Below, one piece after another: positions 53,944 through 63,360 of a stretch of 64,000 nucleotides of DNA. The DNA comes from Roseitranquillus sp963709765. GTDB taxonomy: Bacteria; Pseudomonadota; Alphaproteobacteria; Rhodobacterales; Rhodobacteraceae. The stretch spans positions 248,001 through 312,000 of the forward strand of contig CAVPXL010000001.1 of the NCBI GenBank assembly GCA_963709765.1. The letters run 5' to 3'. Position numbers and translations under genes: made by a program. Each line of letters opens with the position of its first letter. The stretch's first letter is position 1. Below the pieces are notes generated by a model, which was given only the letters and a program-made list of their open reading frames with translations, did no database searches and had not been told where the DNA came from.

Positions 53944-55167
53944 TCATGCGGACAATTCGGCACGATTCAGCGCGCATTGTGACCAAAGCTCATCCATCGC
54001 CCGCACCAGAGCGTCCATTTCGCGCGGCCCGTGGACCGGCGAAGGCGTGAAGCGCAGCCGTTCCGTGCCTCGCGGGACGGTCGGGAAATTGATCGGCTGG
54101 ACATAAATTCCGTGATTTTCCAGGAGCATGTCCGACAGCATCTTGCATTTGACCGGATTGCCCACATGAACGGGCACGATGTGGCTGCCGTAATCGATCA
54201 GCGGCAGGCCGAGCCCCTTGAGCCGCATCTTGAGGGAACGTGCCTGTTCCTGATGGCGCTCGCGAAGGGCCCGATCAGATTTCAGGTGGCGGACACTCGC
54301 CGCCGCTCCGGCCGCCACGGCGGGCGGCAGCGAGGTCGTGAAGATGAAGCCCGGCGCGTAGGACCGGACCGCGTCGCACATGCGCGCGCTGGCGGCAATG
54401 TAGCCGCCCATGACGCCATAGGCCTTGGCCAGCGTTCCGTTGATGATGTCGATCCGACCCATCAGGCCGTCGCGCTCGGCCACGCCGGCGCCGCGCGGGC
54501 CGTACATGCCCACGGCGTGAACCTCGTCGATATAGGTCATCGCGCCGAACTCGTCGGCAAGATCGCACAGAGCCTCGATCGGACCGAAATCGCCGTCCAT
54601 GGAATAGACCGATTCGAAGGCGATGAGCTTGGGCGCGTCGGGATCGTCGGCCTCGAGCAACTCGCGCAGATGCGCGAGGTCATTGTGCCGAAAGATGCGC
54701 TTGGCCCCGCCGTTGCGGCGAATCCCCTCGATCATCGAGGCGTGGTTGAGGACGTCCGAATAGATGATCAGGCCGGGAAAGAGTTTGGGCAGGGTCGAGA
54801 GCGTGGCATCGTTGGCGATGTAGGCCGACGTGAAGAGCAGCGCCGCCTCCTTGCGGTGAAGGTCGGCCAGTTCGGCCTCCAGACGCTTGTGAAACACCGT
54901 GGTGCCGCTGATGTTGCGGGTGCCGCCGGAGCCCGCGCCGGTCGCGTCGATCGCGTCGTGCATGGCGGCGAGAACCGAGGGGTTCTGGCCCATGCCCAGG
55001 TAGTCGTTGCCACACCAGACCGTGACGGGACGTTCGGTTCCATCAGGACGCCGCCAGACCGCATGTGGGAAGTCGCCGCGCCGCCGCTCGATGTCGATGA
55101 AGGTCCGGTAGCGCCCCTCGTCGTGCAGACGCTGCAGCGCCGCGTCGATCTTCGCGTCGTAATTCAC
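53944..55167 (-). CDS. hemA: 5-aminolevulinate synthase
   Basis: A 407-residue PLP enzyme condensing glycine and succinyl-CoA, the first step of heme and bacteriochlorophyll synthesis by the C4 route of alphaproteobacteria. GTG 55167, after GGAGGGG, is the start; then the PLP lysine is K248 in 'INGTLAKAYGVMGG', the same number as in the studied Rhodobacter enzyme. Other conserved parts are 'CGNDYLGMGQNP' and 'TRNISGTTVFHK'. An FNR-type palindrome lies about 90 bases upstream. Confidence 0.96.
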   Translation of the reverse strand: MNYDAKIDAALQRLHDEGRYRTFIDIERRRGDFPHAVWRRPDGTERPVTVWCGNDYLGMGQNPSVLAAMHDAIDATGAGSGGTRNISGTTVFHKRLEAELADLHRKEAALLFTSAYIANDATLSTLPKLFPGLIIYSDVLNHASMIEGIRRNGGAKRIFRHNDLAHLRELLEADDPDAPKLIAFESVYSMDGDFGPIEALCDLADEFGAMTYIDEVHAVGMYGPRGAGVAERDGLMGRIDIINGTLAKAYGVMGGYIAASARMCDAVRSYAPGFIFTTSLPPAVAAGAAASVRHLKSDRALRERHQEQARSLKMRLKGLGLPLIDYGSHIVPVHVGNPVKCKMLSDMLLENHGIYVQPINFPTVPRGTERLRFTPSPVHGPREMDALVRAMDELWSQCALNRAELSA

Positions 55168-55256
55168 GCCGCCCCTCCTCACATTCGCCCGTCACAATGT
55201 GACCTAGCACAGGTCATCAAGTCCTGACAAACTCGGCGAGGACAAATTTTCGCGCA

Positions 55257-55270
55257 TTGATGGAAGTCAA
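55257..55270 (-). promoter_or_regulatory. FNR/FnrL-type operator upstream of hemA
   Basis: TTGATGGAAGTCAA matches nine of ten defined positions of the FNR consensus TTGAT-N4-ATCAA. It lies 90 bases before the hemA start. Regulation of hemA by the oxygen regulator FnrL is established in Rhodobacter sphaeroides, which supports function. Confidence 0.6.
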
Positions 55271-55300
55271 TTTTCCGCCCGAAATCCCGTAACGGCCGGA

Positions 55301-55806
55301 TCAGCCGGCCCGACGCTTCGTCGCCGGGCGTCGCCGCCGCAGCAACACCAGCAAAGCAACGGCGCGGCTGGAACCGGAAGTGTGGGCGGCACGGGGCGCG
55401 ACAGCAGTGCCCGACCCGTCTCCGGCGTCGGCCCCGATGCCGACACGGCTGAAGGTGAAGGCCTTGATTTCTCTACCGATGTTCAGCGACGTCGGCCTTG
55501 TCACCGAACCGGGCCCGAGCGGAGAGAATGCCATAATCCGATCCGGCTTGCGGCGTCGGCGGCAAGGTGCAGACCGCAAGTGGTCCCACCGCTGAAACGA
55601 CCGACCGCCCCGCCAAATCGCGGGTTTGCGGCACGACCACAGACATTCACGATATCGTCGGACAGGGACGGCGAGACCGTTTCAAGCTCGATCTCGTCGA
55701 GACCGAAGCTGCGCGGGCTGGCGCGGAACGGATCGATGCGCAGCCATCGATGCGGCCAGAGCCTCCCGAAAATCGCCGACCCGAGGGCCGGCGATTCCTC
55801 TTTCAC
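55301..55806 (-). pseudogene. Possible remnant of an exported protein with C-terminal anchor signal
   Basis: Between lon and hemA no intact gene is found, but parts of the minus strand look coding with GC-rich third positions. One frame gives 'RIDPFRASPRSFGLDEIELE'; another ends 'ALLVLLRRRRPATKRRAG', and a third, just before it, reads 'LPVPAAPLL'. A VPxPA motif, hydrophobic stretch and arginine cluster resemble exosortase-type sorting tails. Several indels would be needed to join them, so this is a weak call: a decayed gene, a badly sequenced gene, or chance. Confidence 0.25.
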
Positions 55807-55817
55807 GGACAGCGCCG

Positions 55818-58220
55818 TCAGTGGGCTACGGCGACCGGCTTGCCATCGTCGGCGGACCGGGCGGCGGCGGCAGCTTCTTCAGCCGCTTCATCCCATTCGA
55901 TCGGCTCGGGCCGGCGCACGAGAGCATGCTTGAGAACCTCGCGCACATGGCTCACCGGGATGATCGTCAAACCCTCTTTCACGTTTTCGGGGATCTCGAC
56001 CAGATCCTTCGCGTTCTCCTCGGGGATCAGCACCGTGGTTATGCCGCCGCGCAGGGCCGCCAGCAGCTTCTCCTTCAGCCCGCCGATTCCCAGGACGTTG
56101 CCGCGCAAGGTGACCTCGCCGGTCATGGCGATGTCCTTGCGCACCGGGATCTGGGTAAGCACCGAGACGATCGAGGTGACCATCGCGACCCCCGCCGACG
56201 GCCCATCCTTGGGCGTCGCGCCCTCCGGGACGTGGACGTGGATGTCCATCTTGTCGAAGCGCGTCGGCTTGACGCCGATGGTAGGCGCGATCGAGCGCAC
56301 GAAGGACGATGCGGCGTCGATGGATTCCTTCATCACGTCGCCGAGCTTGCCGGTCGTCTTCATCCGCCCTTTGCCCGGCAGGCGCAGCGCCTCGATCGAC
56401 AGAAGGTCGCCCCCGACCTGCGTCCAGGCGAGGCCTGTGACCACACCGATCTGGTCTTCGGCCTCGGCCAGCCCGTAGCGGAATTTCTTCACGCCGAGGA
56501 AGTCATCGAGGTTGTCGGGCGTCACCACGACCTTGTCGGTGTCCTTGCGCACGATCCGCGTCACCGCCTTGCGCGCCAGCTTGGCGATCTCGCGCTCGAG
56601 GTTCCGCACGCCCGCCTCGCGGGTGTAGGTGCGGATCATCTCGTGCAGCGCCGGGTCGGTCAGCTCGAACTCGGTCTTCTTCAGGCCGTGGTTCTTGACC
56701 TGCTTGGGGATCAGGTGCTGCTTGGCGATCTCGGACTTCTCGTCCTCGGTGTAACCGGCAAGCGGGATGATCTCCATCCGGTCGAGCAGCGGAGACGGCA
56801 TGTTGTAGCTGTTGGCCGTGGTCAGGAACATCACGTTGCTGAGGTCGTATTCGACCTCGAGATAGTGATCGACGAAGGTGCTGTTCTGCTCGGGGTCGAG
56901 CACCTCGAGCATCGCGCTGGCCGGATCGCCGCGGAAGTCCTGACCCATCTTGTCGATCTCGTCGAGCAGGATGAGCGGGTTCGTGGTCTTGGCCTTCTTC
57001 AGCGCCTGGATGATCTTGCCGGGCATGGAGCCGATATAGGTCCGGCGGTGTCCACGGATCTCGCTCTCGTCGCGCACGCCGCCGAGCGAGATGCGGATGA
57101 ACTCGCGGCCCGTTGCCCGCGCGACCGACTTGCCGAGGCTGGTCTTGCCGACACCCGGAGGGCCGACGAGGCACATGATCGGACCGCGCAGTTTCTTGCT
57201 GCGCTGCTGGACCGCGAGATACTCCACGATCCGCTCCTTGACCTTCTCCAGGCTGTAGTGGTCGTCGTCCAGAATCTTCTGGGCCCGGCCGAGGTCCTTC
57301 TTGACCCGGCTCTTGGTGCCCCAGGGGATCGACAGCATCCAGTCGAGGTAGTTGCGCACGACCGTCGCCTCGGCGCTCATCGGGCTCATGGACTTGAGCT
57401 TCTTCAGCTCCGCCTCGGCCTTTTCGCGCGCTTCCTTCGACAGCTTCGTCGCCGCGATCTTCTCCTCGAGTTCGGCGACCTCGTTCTGATCCTCGCCGTC
57501 ACCCAGCTCCTTCTGAATGGCCTTCATCTGCTCATTCAGGTAATACTCGCGCTGGGTGCGCTCCATCTGGCTCTTGACGCGGGTCTTGATCTTCTTCTCG
57601 ACCTGCAGCACCGACATCTCGCCCTGCATCAGGCCGAAGACCTTTTCGAGCCGTTCGTCGACAGCCAGAGTCTCCAGAAGCTCCTGCTTCTGGGCAACCT
57701 CTATGCCGAGGTGACCGGCGACCAGATCGGCCAGCTTGTTGGCCTCATGGGTTTCGGAAACGGCCGAGAGCGCCTCTTCGGGGATGTTCTTCTTGATCTT
57801 GGCGTAGCGTTCGAAATCCTCGCCCACCGAGCGCAGCAGAGCCTTCACGGTCGCCTCGTCACCCTGCTCCTCGGCCAGCGCCTCCACGCGCGCCTCGAAG
57901 AAGTCGTCGTTCTCGAGATATTCCGTGATCTTCACCCGCGAACGGCCCTCGACAAGGACCTTGACCGTGCCATCCGGAAGCTTGAGCAGCTGCAGCACGT
58001 TGGCCAGAACGCCGGTCCTGTAGATGCCGTCGGTCGTGGGGTCGTCCACGCTCGGATCCACCTGGCTCGCCAGCAGGATCTCCCTGTCGTCCTGCATCAC
58101 CTCTTCGAGCGCACGGACCGATTTCTCGCGACCCACGAACAGGGGGACGATCATGTGCGGAAAGACGACGATGTCGCGCAGGGGCAGAACGGGGTGACTG
58201 TCGCGGTTCTGTTCGTTCAT
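55818..58220 (-). CDS. lon: ATP-dependent protease Lon
   Basis: An 800-residue AAA+ protease. The N-terminal substrate-binding domain covers residues 1-300 with a coiled coil about 190-285. Walker A is 'GPPGVGKT' at 353-360. The catalytic dyad is S675 (PKDGPSAG) and K718 (GGLKEKLL), as in LonA. It degrades misfolded and regulatory proteins in the cytoplasm. A short acidic, alanine-rich tail ends the protein. The ATG has AAGGAAA upstream and a sigma-32-like promoter lies about 75-100 bases before the start. Confidence 0.97.
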   Translation of the reverse strand: MNEQNRDSHPVLPLRDIVVFPHMIVPLFVGREKSVRALEEVMQDDREILLASQVDPSVDDPTTDGIYRTGVLANVLQLLKLPDGTVKVLVEGRSRVKITEYLENDDFFEARVEALAEEQGDEATVKALLRSVGEDFERYAKIKKNIPEEALSAVSETHEANKLADLVAGHLGIEVAQKQELLETLAVDERLEKVFGLMQGEMSVLQVEKKIKTRVKSQMERTQREYYLNEQMKAIQKELGDGEDQNEVAELEEKIAATKLSKEAREKAEAELKKLKSMSPMSAEATVVRNYLDWMLSIPWGTKSRVKKDLGRAQKILDDDHYSLEKVKERIVEYLAVQQRSKKLRGPIMCLVGPPGVGKTSLGKSVARATGREFIRISLGGVRDESEIRGHRRTYIGSMPGKIIQALKKAKTTNPLILLDEIDKMGQDFRGDPASAMLEVLDPEQNSTFVDHYLEVEYDLSNVMFLTTANSYNMPSPLLDRMEIIPLAGYTEDEKSEIAKQHLIPKQVKNHGLKKTEFELTDPALHEMIRTYTREAGVRNLEREIAKLARKAVTRIVRKDTDKVVVTPDNLDDFLGVKKFRYGLAEAEDQIGVVTGLAWTQVGGDLLSIEALRLPGKGRMKTTGKLGDVMKESIDAASSFVRSIAPTIGVKPTRFDKMDIHVHVPEGATPKDGPSAGVAMVTSIVSVLTQIPVRKDIAMTGEVTLRGNVLGIGGLKEKLLAALRGGITTVLIPEENAKDLVEIPENVKEGLTIIPVSHVREVLKHALVRRPEPIEWDEAAEEAAAAARSADDGKPVAVAH

Positions 58221-58293
58221 GTGATTTCCTTCTTAGCGAGCCCGTGCCCGCCCCGGTTACGGCGGCGTAATCAGAACTCCTACAGACGGCAAC

Positions 58294-58322
58294 ATTTGGG
58301 CATCCCGCCTGAGCTATTCAAC
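58294..58322 (-). promoter_or_regulatory. Possible heat-shock (sigma-32) promoter of lon
   Basis: On the minus strand GTTGAA, then 15 bases, then GCCCAAAT, close to the RpoH consensus CTTGAA/CCCCATNT. It ends 74 bases before the lon start. Lon is a classical heat-shock gene, so the fit is plausible. Confidence 0.4.
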
Positions 58323-58562
58323 CTTGATCAATTGGCATCGCAGTCTGCCCTCTGGTGGCGCGCACCGCAAGCGTCGGCGCGGACCCTGTGCAGTGTGTCG
58401 CACCATGCTTCCGCCGGCGCCGTCGCTGCGCGGGGAAAGCACCCCCGAGCCGGACCCTGTCTCGAGCTCGCCATCGCTGCCAGCGCCGAGGGCAAAGTCA
58501 GGCCGATGTCATTGCGACGCGATCTTCGATCGACCGCACCCGGCGGAATTCGCGAATTTCGC
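58323..58562. other. Stretch between tgt and the lon promoter without a recognisable gene
   Basis: About 240 bases. Open frames on both strands have no recognisable sequence. I see no tRNA although 'TAGCTCAG' occurs at the edge. Confidence 0.4.
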
Positions 58563-59684
58563 CTACCTCGATCCGGCGGCACGTGCCGAGTCGAACGCTT
58601 TCGCGAATTCCTGCACCCGCCCCTCGGCAATCGCCTCCCTGAGCCCAGCCATCAACTCCTGATAGTAGTGCAGGTTGTGCCACGTCAGCAGCATACCGGA
58701 GATCATCTCGCCGGCGCGGAAGACATGGTGCAGATAGGCGCGCGAATAGCTCCGGCAGGCCGGGCAGGTGCAGTCCTCGTCAAGCGGACGGGGATCGTCC
58801 CGGTGGCGCGCGTTCTTGATGTTGACCACGCCGTGCCGGGTGAAAGCCTGCCCCGTCCGGCCCGACCGCGACGGCAGCACGCAGTCCATCATGTCGATCC
58901 CGCGCAGCACCGCGCCCACGATGTCGTCGGGCTTGCCCACGCCCATCAGGTAGCGCGGTTTGTCCTCGGGCAGCATGCCCGGCGCGTAGTCGAGGACGCT
59001 GAACATCGTCTCCTGCCCCTCGCCGACCGCGAGTCCGCCGACCGCGTAGCCGTCGAAGCCGATCTCCTGCAGTTTCTCGGCGCTCTCGGCACGAAGTTCC
59101 GGCGTCACGCCGCCCTGCTGGATGCCGAAGAGCGCGTGTCCCGGCCGGTCGCCAAAAGCCGCCCGCGACCGCTCCGCCCAGCGCATCGACAGCCGCATGC
59201 TCTCGGCGACGCGCGCCTCGTCGGCCGGAAGCGCGGGACATTCGTCGAAGCACATCACGATGTCGGAGCCCAGCATCCGCTGGATCTCCATCGAGCGTTC
59301 CGGCGTGAGCTCATGTCGCGCGCCGTCGATATGGCTGCGGAATGTCACGCCGCGCTCGGTCAGCTTGCGCAGATCGGCCAGGCTCATCACCTGAAAACCG
59401 CCCGAGTCGGTCAGGATGGGCCGCTCCCAGTTCATGAAGCGGTGCAGGCCGCCAAGCCGCTCCACCCGCTCCGCCGTCGGGCGCAGCATCAGGTGATAGG
59501 TGTTGCCCAGCAGGATGTCGGCGCCCGTGGCGCGCACGCTTTCGGGCAGCATCGCCTTGACTGTTCCCGCCGTCCCCACGGGCATGAACGCAGGCGTGCG
59601 GATCTCGCCCCTGGGGGTGGAGATGAGCCCCGTGCGGGCCCGGCCGTCGCGCGCCTTCAGATTGAACTCGAAACCTTGTGCCAT
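58563..59684 (-). CDS. tgt: tRNA-guanine transglycosylase
   Basis: A 373-residue TIM-barrel enzyme exchanging guanine 34 for preQ1 in certain tRNAs. From ATG 59684 it begins 'MAQGFEFNLKARDGRART'. The catalytic aspartate region 'LTDSGGFQVMSL' and the second 'LPSRSGRTGQAF' are present, as is the zinc site 'CTCPACRSYSRAYLHH'. It acts upstream of QueA in the queuosine pathway. It is divergent from the RimK-fusion gene, with only 62 bases between the starts. Confidence 0.95.
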   Translation of the reverse strand: MAQGFEFNLKARDGRARTGLISTPRGEIRTPAFMPVGTAGTVKAMLPESVRATGADILLGNTYHLMLRPTAERVERLGGLHRFMNWERPILTDSGGFQVMSLADLRKLTERGVTFRSHIDGARHELTPERSMEIQRMLGSDIVMCFDECPALPADEARVAESMRLSMRWAERSRAAFGDRPGHALFGIQQGGVTPELRAESAEKLQEIGFDGYAVGGLAVGEGQETMFSVLDYAPGMLPEDKPRYLMGVGKPDDIVGAVLRGIDMMDCVLPSRSGRTGQAFTRHGVVNIKNARHRDDPRPLDEDCTCPACRSYSRAYLHHVFRAGEMISGMLLTWHNLHYYQELMAGLREAIAEGRVQEFAKAFDSARAAGSR

Positions 59685-59746
59685 GGATCCTCGTTGGCTA
59701 TCCGCGCCCTTCTGGGCAAAGATCGGCGGAATGCCAAGGAGAGCAC

Positions 59747-61156
59747 ATGGACGACGCGGCGCCATTTCGACTGGGGTGGGAAGAATGGGTCGGTTTGCCC
59801 CGGCTCGGCCTGCCCGCGCTCAAGGCGAAGGTGGATACCGGCGCCAAGACCTCGGCGCTCCATGCGCTCGACATCGAACCGTTCGGACCCTCCTCGCGCC
59901 CCCGCGTGCGGTTCATCGTCCAGCCCATCCCGGGGCGCACCGACCTGGTCATCCCCTGCTCGGCCGAGGTTCTTGACCGGCGCGAGGTCACCAGCTCCAA
60001 CGGCGACACGGAATACCGGTTCGTGATCAGCAGCGAGCTTTCCGTCGGCGGCAAGCGCTGGCCGATCGAGGTCACCCTGACCGACCGCGGTACCATGAAC
60101 TACCGGATGCTCCTGGGCCGCCAGGCGCTGACCGAAGAGGTCGTGGTGACTCCCTCGGAAAGCTTCTGCCAGCCGCCGCTCGACTATGAGGTCTATGCCT
60201 CGGCCAGCGTGCGCGACGTGGCGCCGACGCGGGCGCTGCGCATCGCCGTGCTCAGCCGCGAGGCGCACAACTATTCCACCACGCGGCTGGTGAACGAGGG
60301 CGAAAAGCGCGGCCACGTTGTCGAGGTCATCGACACCACGCGCTGCTACATGGCGATCAACGCCATGGCACCCGAGATCCATTACGACGGCAAGCGCCTG
60401 CCCCGCTACGACGCGATCATCCCGCGCATCGGCGCCAGCGTGACCAGCTACGGCACCGCCGTCATCCGCCAGTTCGAGACGACCGGCACCCATTGCGTGA
60501 ACGGTTCCGACGGGATCACGGCGAGCCGCGACAAGCTGCACGCCCACCAGATCCTGGCGCGCCACCGGATCGGGATGCCCGCCACGGCCTTCGCCAACAG
60601 CCCGAAGGATACCGACAACCTGATCGGACTGGTGGGCAAGGCGCCGCTGATCGTGAAGCTGCTTGAATCGACGCAAGGCAAGGGCGTGGTGCTGGCCGAG
60701 ACGCAAAAGGCCGCGCAATCGGTTATCTCGGCCTTCCGGGGCCTGCGCGCCAATTTCCTGGTGCAGCATTTCGTCAAGGAGGCGGCGGGCGAGGACATCC
60801 GCTGCCTGGTGATCGGCGGCAAGGTCGTGGCCTCGATGAGACGCATCGCGGCGGCGGGCGAATTCCGCTCCAACCTTCATCAGGGCGGGTCGGCCGAACC
60901 GGTGCGGATCTCGCGGACCGAGCGCGAAACGGCGGTGAAGGCGGCCCGTGCCTTCCGGCTGGGCATGGCCGGCGTCGACCTGCTGCGGTCCTCGGACGGC
61001 CCGAAGGTTCTGGAGGTGAACTCCTCGCCGGGGCTGGAAGGCATCGAGAAGGCCACGGGCAAGAACCTTTCCGCCCTCATCTACGACGACATCGAGAAGC
61101 GCGTGCGCCCCGCGCCGATGCGCAAGGCACGCGGCCCGCGGACGGCTGCGACCTGA
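59747..61156 (+). CDS. Retropepsin-like (RimB-type) protease fused to RimK-type glutamate ligase
   Basis: A 469-residue two-domain protein from ATG 59747 (AAGGAGA upstream). Residues 1-150 match the 'ATP-dependent zinc protease' family, a retropepsin fold with the active-site DTGAKTSAL at about 30-38. Residues about 165-460 are an ATP-grasp ligase of the RimK type ('ILARHRIGMPATAF', 'IVKLLESTQGKGVVLA', 'EVNSSPGLEGIE'). RimK adds glutamates to ribosomal protein S6, and RimB-like proteases are usually encoded separately, so both activities in one chain is notable. The true substrate is unknown. Confidence 0.88.
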   Translation: MDDAAPFRLGWEEWVGLPRLGLPALKAKVDTGAKTSALHALDIEPFGPSSRPRVRFIVQPIPGRTDLVIPCSAEVLDRREVTSSNGDTEYRFVISSELSVGGKRWPIEVTLTDRGTMNYRMLLGRQALTEEVVVTPSESFCQPPLDYEVYASASVRDVAPTRALRIAVLSREAHNYSTTRLVNEGEKRGHVVEVIDTTRCYMAINAMAPEIHYDGKRLPRYDAIIPRIGASVTSYGTAVIRQFETTGTHCVNGSDGITASRDKLHAHQILARHRIGMPATAFANSPKDTDNLIGLVGKAPLIVKLLESTQGKGVVLAETQKAAQSVISAFRGLRANFLVQHFVKEAAGEDIRCLVIGGKVVASMRRIAAAGEFRSNLHQGGSAEPVRISRTERETAVKAARAFRLGMAGVDLLRSSDGPKVLEVNSSPGLEGIEKATGKNLSALIYDDIEKRVRPAPMRKARGPRTAAT

Positions 61157-61229
61157 CGACATCCCTTCGCGGGCTTTACGCCGGCGCCCGGCTACCTTAT
61201 CGTTATGGTCAACAATAGGGTTTCACCGC

Positions 61230-61595
61230 ATGAGCATCGAAAACAGCGCCAAGTTGGAGGGACAGCCTCTGATCCGGCCGTCGTCGACCGAACACCCGCT
61301 CTACGAGAGCCTGGTAGAGGCGTGCCGGACGGTCTACGACCCCGAAATTCCCGTGAACATCTACGATCTGGGCCTCGTCTACACGATCGAGATCGGCGAC
61401 GACGGCGCGGTCACGGTCCTCATGACCCTGACCGCGCCGGGCTGCCCCGTGGCCGGCGAGATGCCGGGCTGGGTCGCCGATGCGATCGAGCCGCTGCCGG
61501 GCGTCAAGACGGTCGACGTCGAACTGACCTGGGATCCGCCCTGGGGCATGGACATGATGAGCGACGAGGCGCGGCTCGAGCTTGGCTTCATGTGA
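61230..61595 (+). CDS. sufT: SufT/MIP18-type iron-sulfur assembly protein
   Basis: A 121-residue DUF59 protein. Conserved 'VYDPEIPVNIYDLGLVY' and the cysteine in 'TLTAPGCPVAGEMPGW' are typical of SufT. It helps insert [Fe-S] clusters, usually with the SUF system; no other suf genes are beside it here. The start ATG 61230 has a weak ribosome site. The MscS gene begins 15 bases after its stop, probably in the same transcript. Confidence 0.9.
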   Translation: MSIENSAKLEGQPLIRPSSTEHPLYESLVEACRTVYDPEIPVNIYDLGLVYTIEIGDDGAVTVLMTLTAPGCPVAGEMPGWVADAIEPLPGVKTVDVELTWDPPWGMDMMSDEARLELGFM

Positions 61596-61610
61596 TCCGA
61601 TGATTTCGGC

Positions 61611-63263
61611 GTGAGGGCCGCGCGGGTCTTCCTTCCGCTGCTTGCGGCGCTGACGTTTCTTTGCGCCAGCACGCTATCGGTTTATCAGGCCGCGGCGCAG
61701 GAAAAGATCACCGCCTTCGAACGGGCGGCGATCAATTCAGGCCTTCCACCGAAACCCGACACGTTCGACCTTTCGACACCCCAGACGGCGCTCGAAAGTT
61801 TTCTGCAGGCGGCCGAGGCCGGGAACTGGGCGCTTGCGAGCCATGCGCTCGATCTCGATCTGGTGCCGGAAGAGGCGCAGGCGCAACAGGGACCGGACCT
61901 GGCCGAGCATCTTTTCGTGATCCTCGACCGCAAGGTGCTCCTGCGCTGGTCGGATCTGCCCGAACGACCCGACGCGCTGCAAGAGACTGGCGGCAAGGAC
62001 ATGCCCCGCGCCGGCGAGGCACGGCGCAGCCTTCTGCTCGGAATCCTGACGCTGGACGGCCGCGAGGTCGCCGTGCGCATCAATCGGGTGCGCCCCGAGG
62101 ACGGCGAGGCACGCTGGCTCTTTTCGGCCCAGACGGTCGCAAAGATCCCCGCCCTCTTCGCGGAATACGGACCTTCGGAGATCGAGAAGTCGATCCCGCG
62201 CTCACTGCAGGTCGAGACGATCTTCGGCCTGCGGCTCTGGGAACTGATTTTCCTGCCGCTGGCGATCATTGTCATCGGTCTGCTGGCCTGGGCGACATGG
62301 CGCCTCGCGACCTGGCTCTCGGCGCGGGCGAATTACTGGTTTCTGCAGGAATTGCTGCGCGGGGCGCGGCTGCCGGCCAGCATGGCCGTGGCTGCGGCGC
62401 TGCTCACCTGGCTGACGAGCGGGCTTCTGGCGGTGTCGTCGGCGGCCTCGGCGATCATCGCGCCCATCGTCCTGCTGACGTATGTGGGATCGATCATCCT
62501 GCTGATCGTCAACGCGATCGATGCGGTGCTCGATCACGTCGTCGACACCGATCCGGGGAAAATGTCTTCGCCCGAGAACGCCGAGGAGCGCAGCCTCGCG
62601 ACCGGCATCTCGGCCGCACGCAGGTTCCTGCTGGTGATCGCGCTGCTCGTGGCGAGCGGCATCGTTCTCAGTTCGGCCAACATCTTCCGCACCCTCGGCT
62701 TTTCGCTGCTGGCGTCGGCCGGCGTCGTGACGCTCATCATCGCCTTCGCCGCGCGCGAGGTGCTGGGCAACATCCTGGCCAGCCTGCAGATCTCGCTCAA
62801 CCGCTCGGCCCGGCTCGGTGATTTCCTCGAATTCGAGGGCCAGTGGTGTACCGTCGAGCGGATCTATTTCACCTACGTCCAGCTTCGGCTCTGGACCGGC
62901 AACCGACTGATCGTTCCGGTCTCGTATTTCGTGCGCCAGCCATTCGAGAACTGGAGCTGCGAGGAATTCAAGATGCTGCGTCTGGTCGAGCTCAAGCTCG
63001 CCTCGGATGCCGAAGTTCAGCCGCTCCGGGAGCGGATGATGGCCTTTGCCGACGAAGACGAGCGCATCTCGCCCGTTGATGAGGCGTTCTGTTACGTCAC
63101 CAGGCAGGACGAATTCGGCAAGACCGTCCTCTTCGCCGTACCGGTTCCGGTGCCCGACGTCGGATGGAAGGTGGAATGCGACTTGCGGGAACACCTGATA
63201 GACGAGGCGGCGCGGCTGGGCGTCGCGTTCCCGGCCGAACCGCCTCGACCCGACCCCACGTGA
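61611..63263 (+). CDS. Mechanosensitive ion channel, MscS family
   Basis: A 550-residue protein from GTG 61611. A signal peptide (residues 1-29, ending AAAQ) and about 170 periplasmic residues precede four to five membrane helices from about residue 210. The pore region has the MscS signature 'FAAREVLGNILASLQISLN', then the beta domain 'RLGDFLEFEGQWCTVERI'. MscS channels release solutes during osmotic downshock. The long N-terminal domain is like that of larger MscS relatives. Confidence 0.92.
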   Translation: MRAARVFLPLLAALTFLCASTLSVYQAAAQEKITAFERAAINSGLPPKPDTFDLSTPQTALESFLQAAEAGNWALASHALDLDLVPEEAQAQQGPDLAEHLFVILDRKVLLRWSDLPERPDALQETGGKDMPRAGEARRSLLLGILTLDGREVAVRINRVRPEDGEARWLFSAQTVAKIPALFAEYGPSEIEKSIPRSLQVETIFGLRLWELIFLPLAIIVIGLLAWATWRLATWLSARANYWFLQELLRGARLPASMAVAAALLTWLTSGLLAVSSAASAIIAPIVLLTYVGSIILLIVNAIDAVLDHVVDTDPGKMSSPENAEERSLATGISAARRFLLVIALLVASGIVLSSANIFRTLGFSLLASAGVVTLIIAFAAREVLGNILASLQISLNRSARLGDFLEFEGQWCTVERIYFTYVQLRLWTGNRLIVPVSYFVRQPFENWSCEEFKMLRLVELKLASDAEVQPLRERMMAFADEDERISPVDEAFCYVTRQDEFGKTVLFAVPVPVPDVGWKVECDLREHLIDEAARLGVAFPAEPPRPDPT

Positions 63264-63360
63264 CGCGAGCGCACAACGGCGACGCGGCGACAGTCCGCGA
63301 AGGCGCCACGCGACCGGATGAGCGCGGGGCGACATCTACCGCCCTGGCAACCCGGAACTG

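Noticed and set aside
58300..58335. 'TAGCTCAG' resembling a tRNA D-arm on the minus strand
   Set aside because: No matching T-arm, anticodon stem or acceptor stem within tRNA distance; it lies in the probable lon promoter.
55626..60026. Plus-strand open frame of 1466 codons
   Set aside because: Antisense to lon and tgt; translation is low-complexity and lacks domains, while lon on the other strand is complete.
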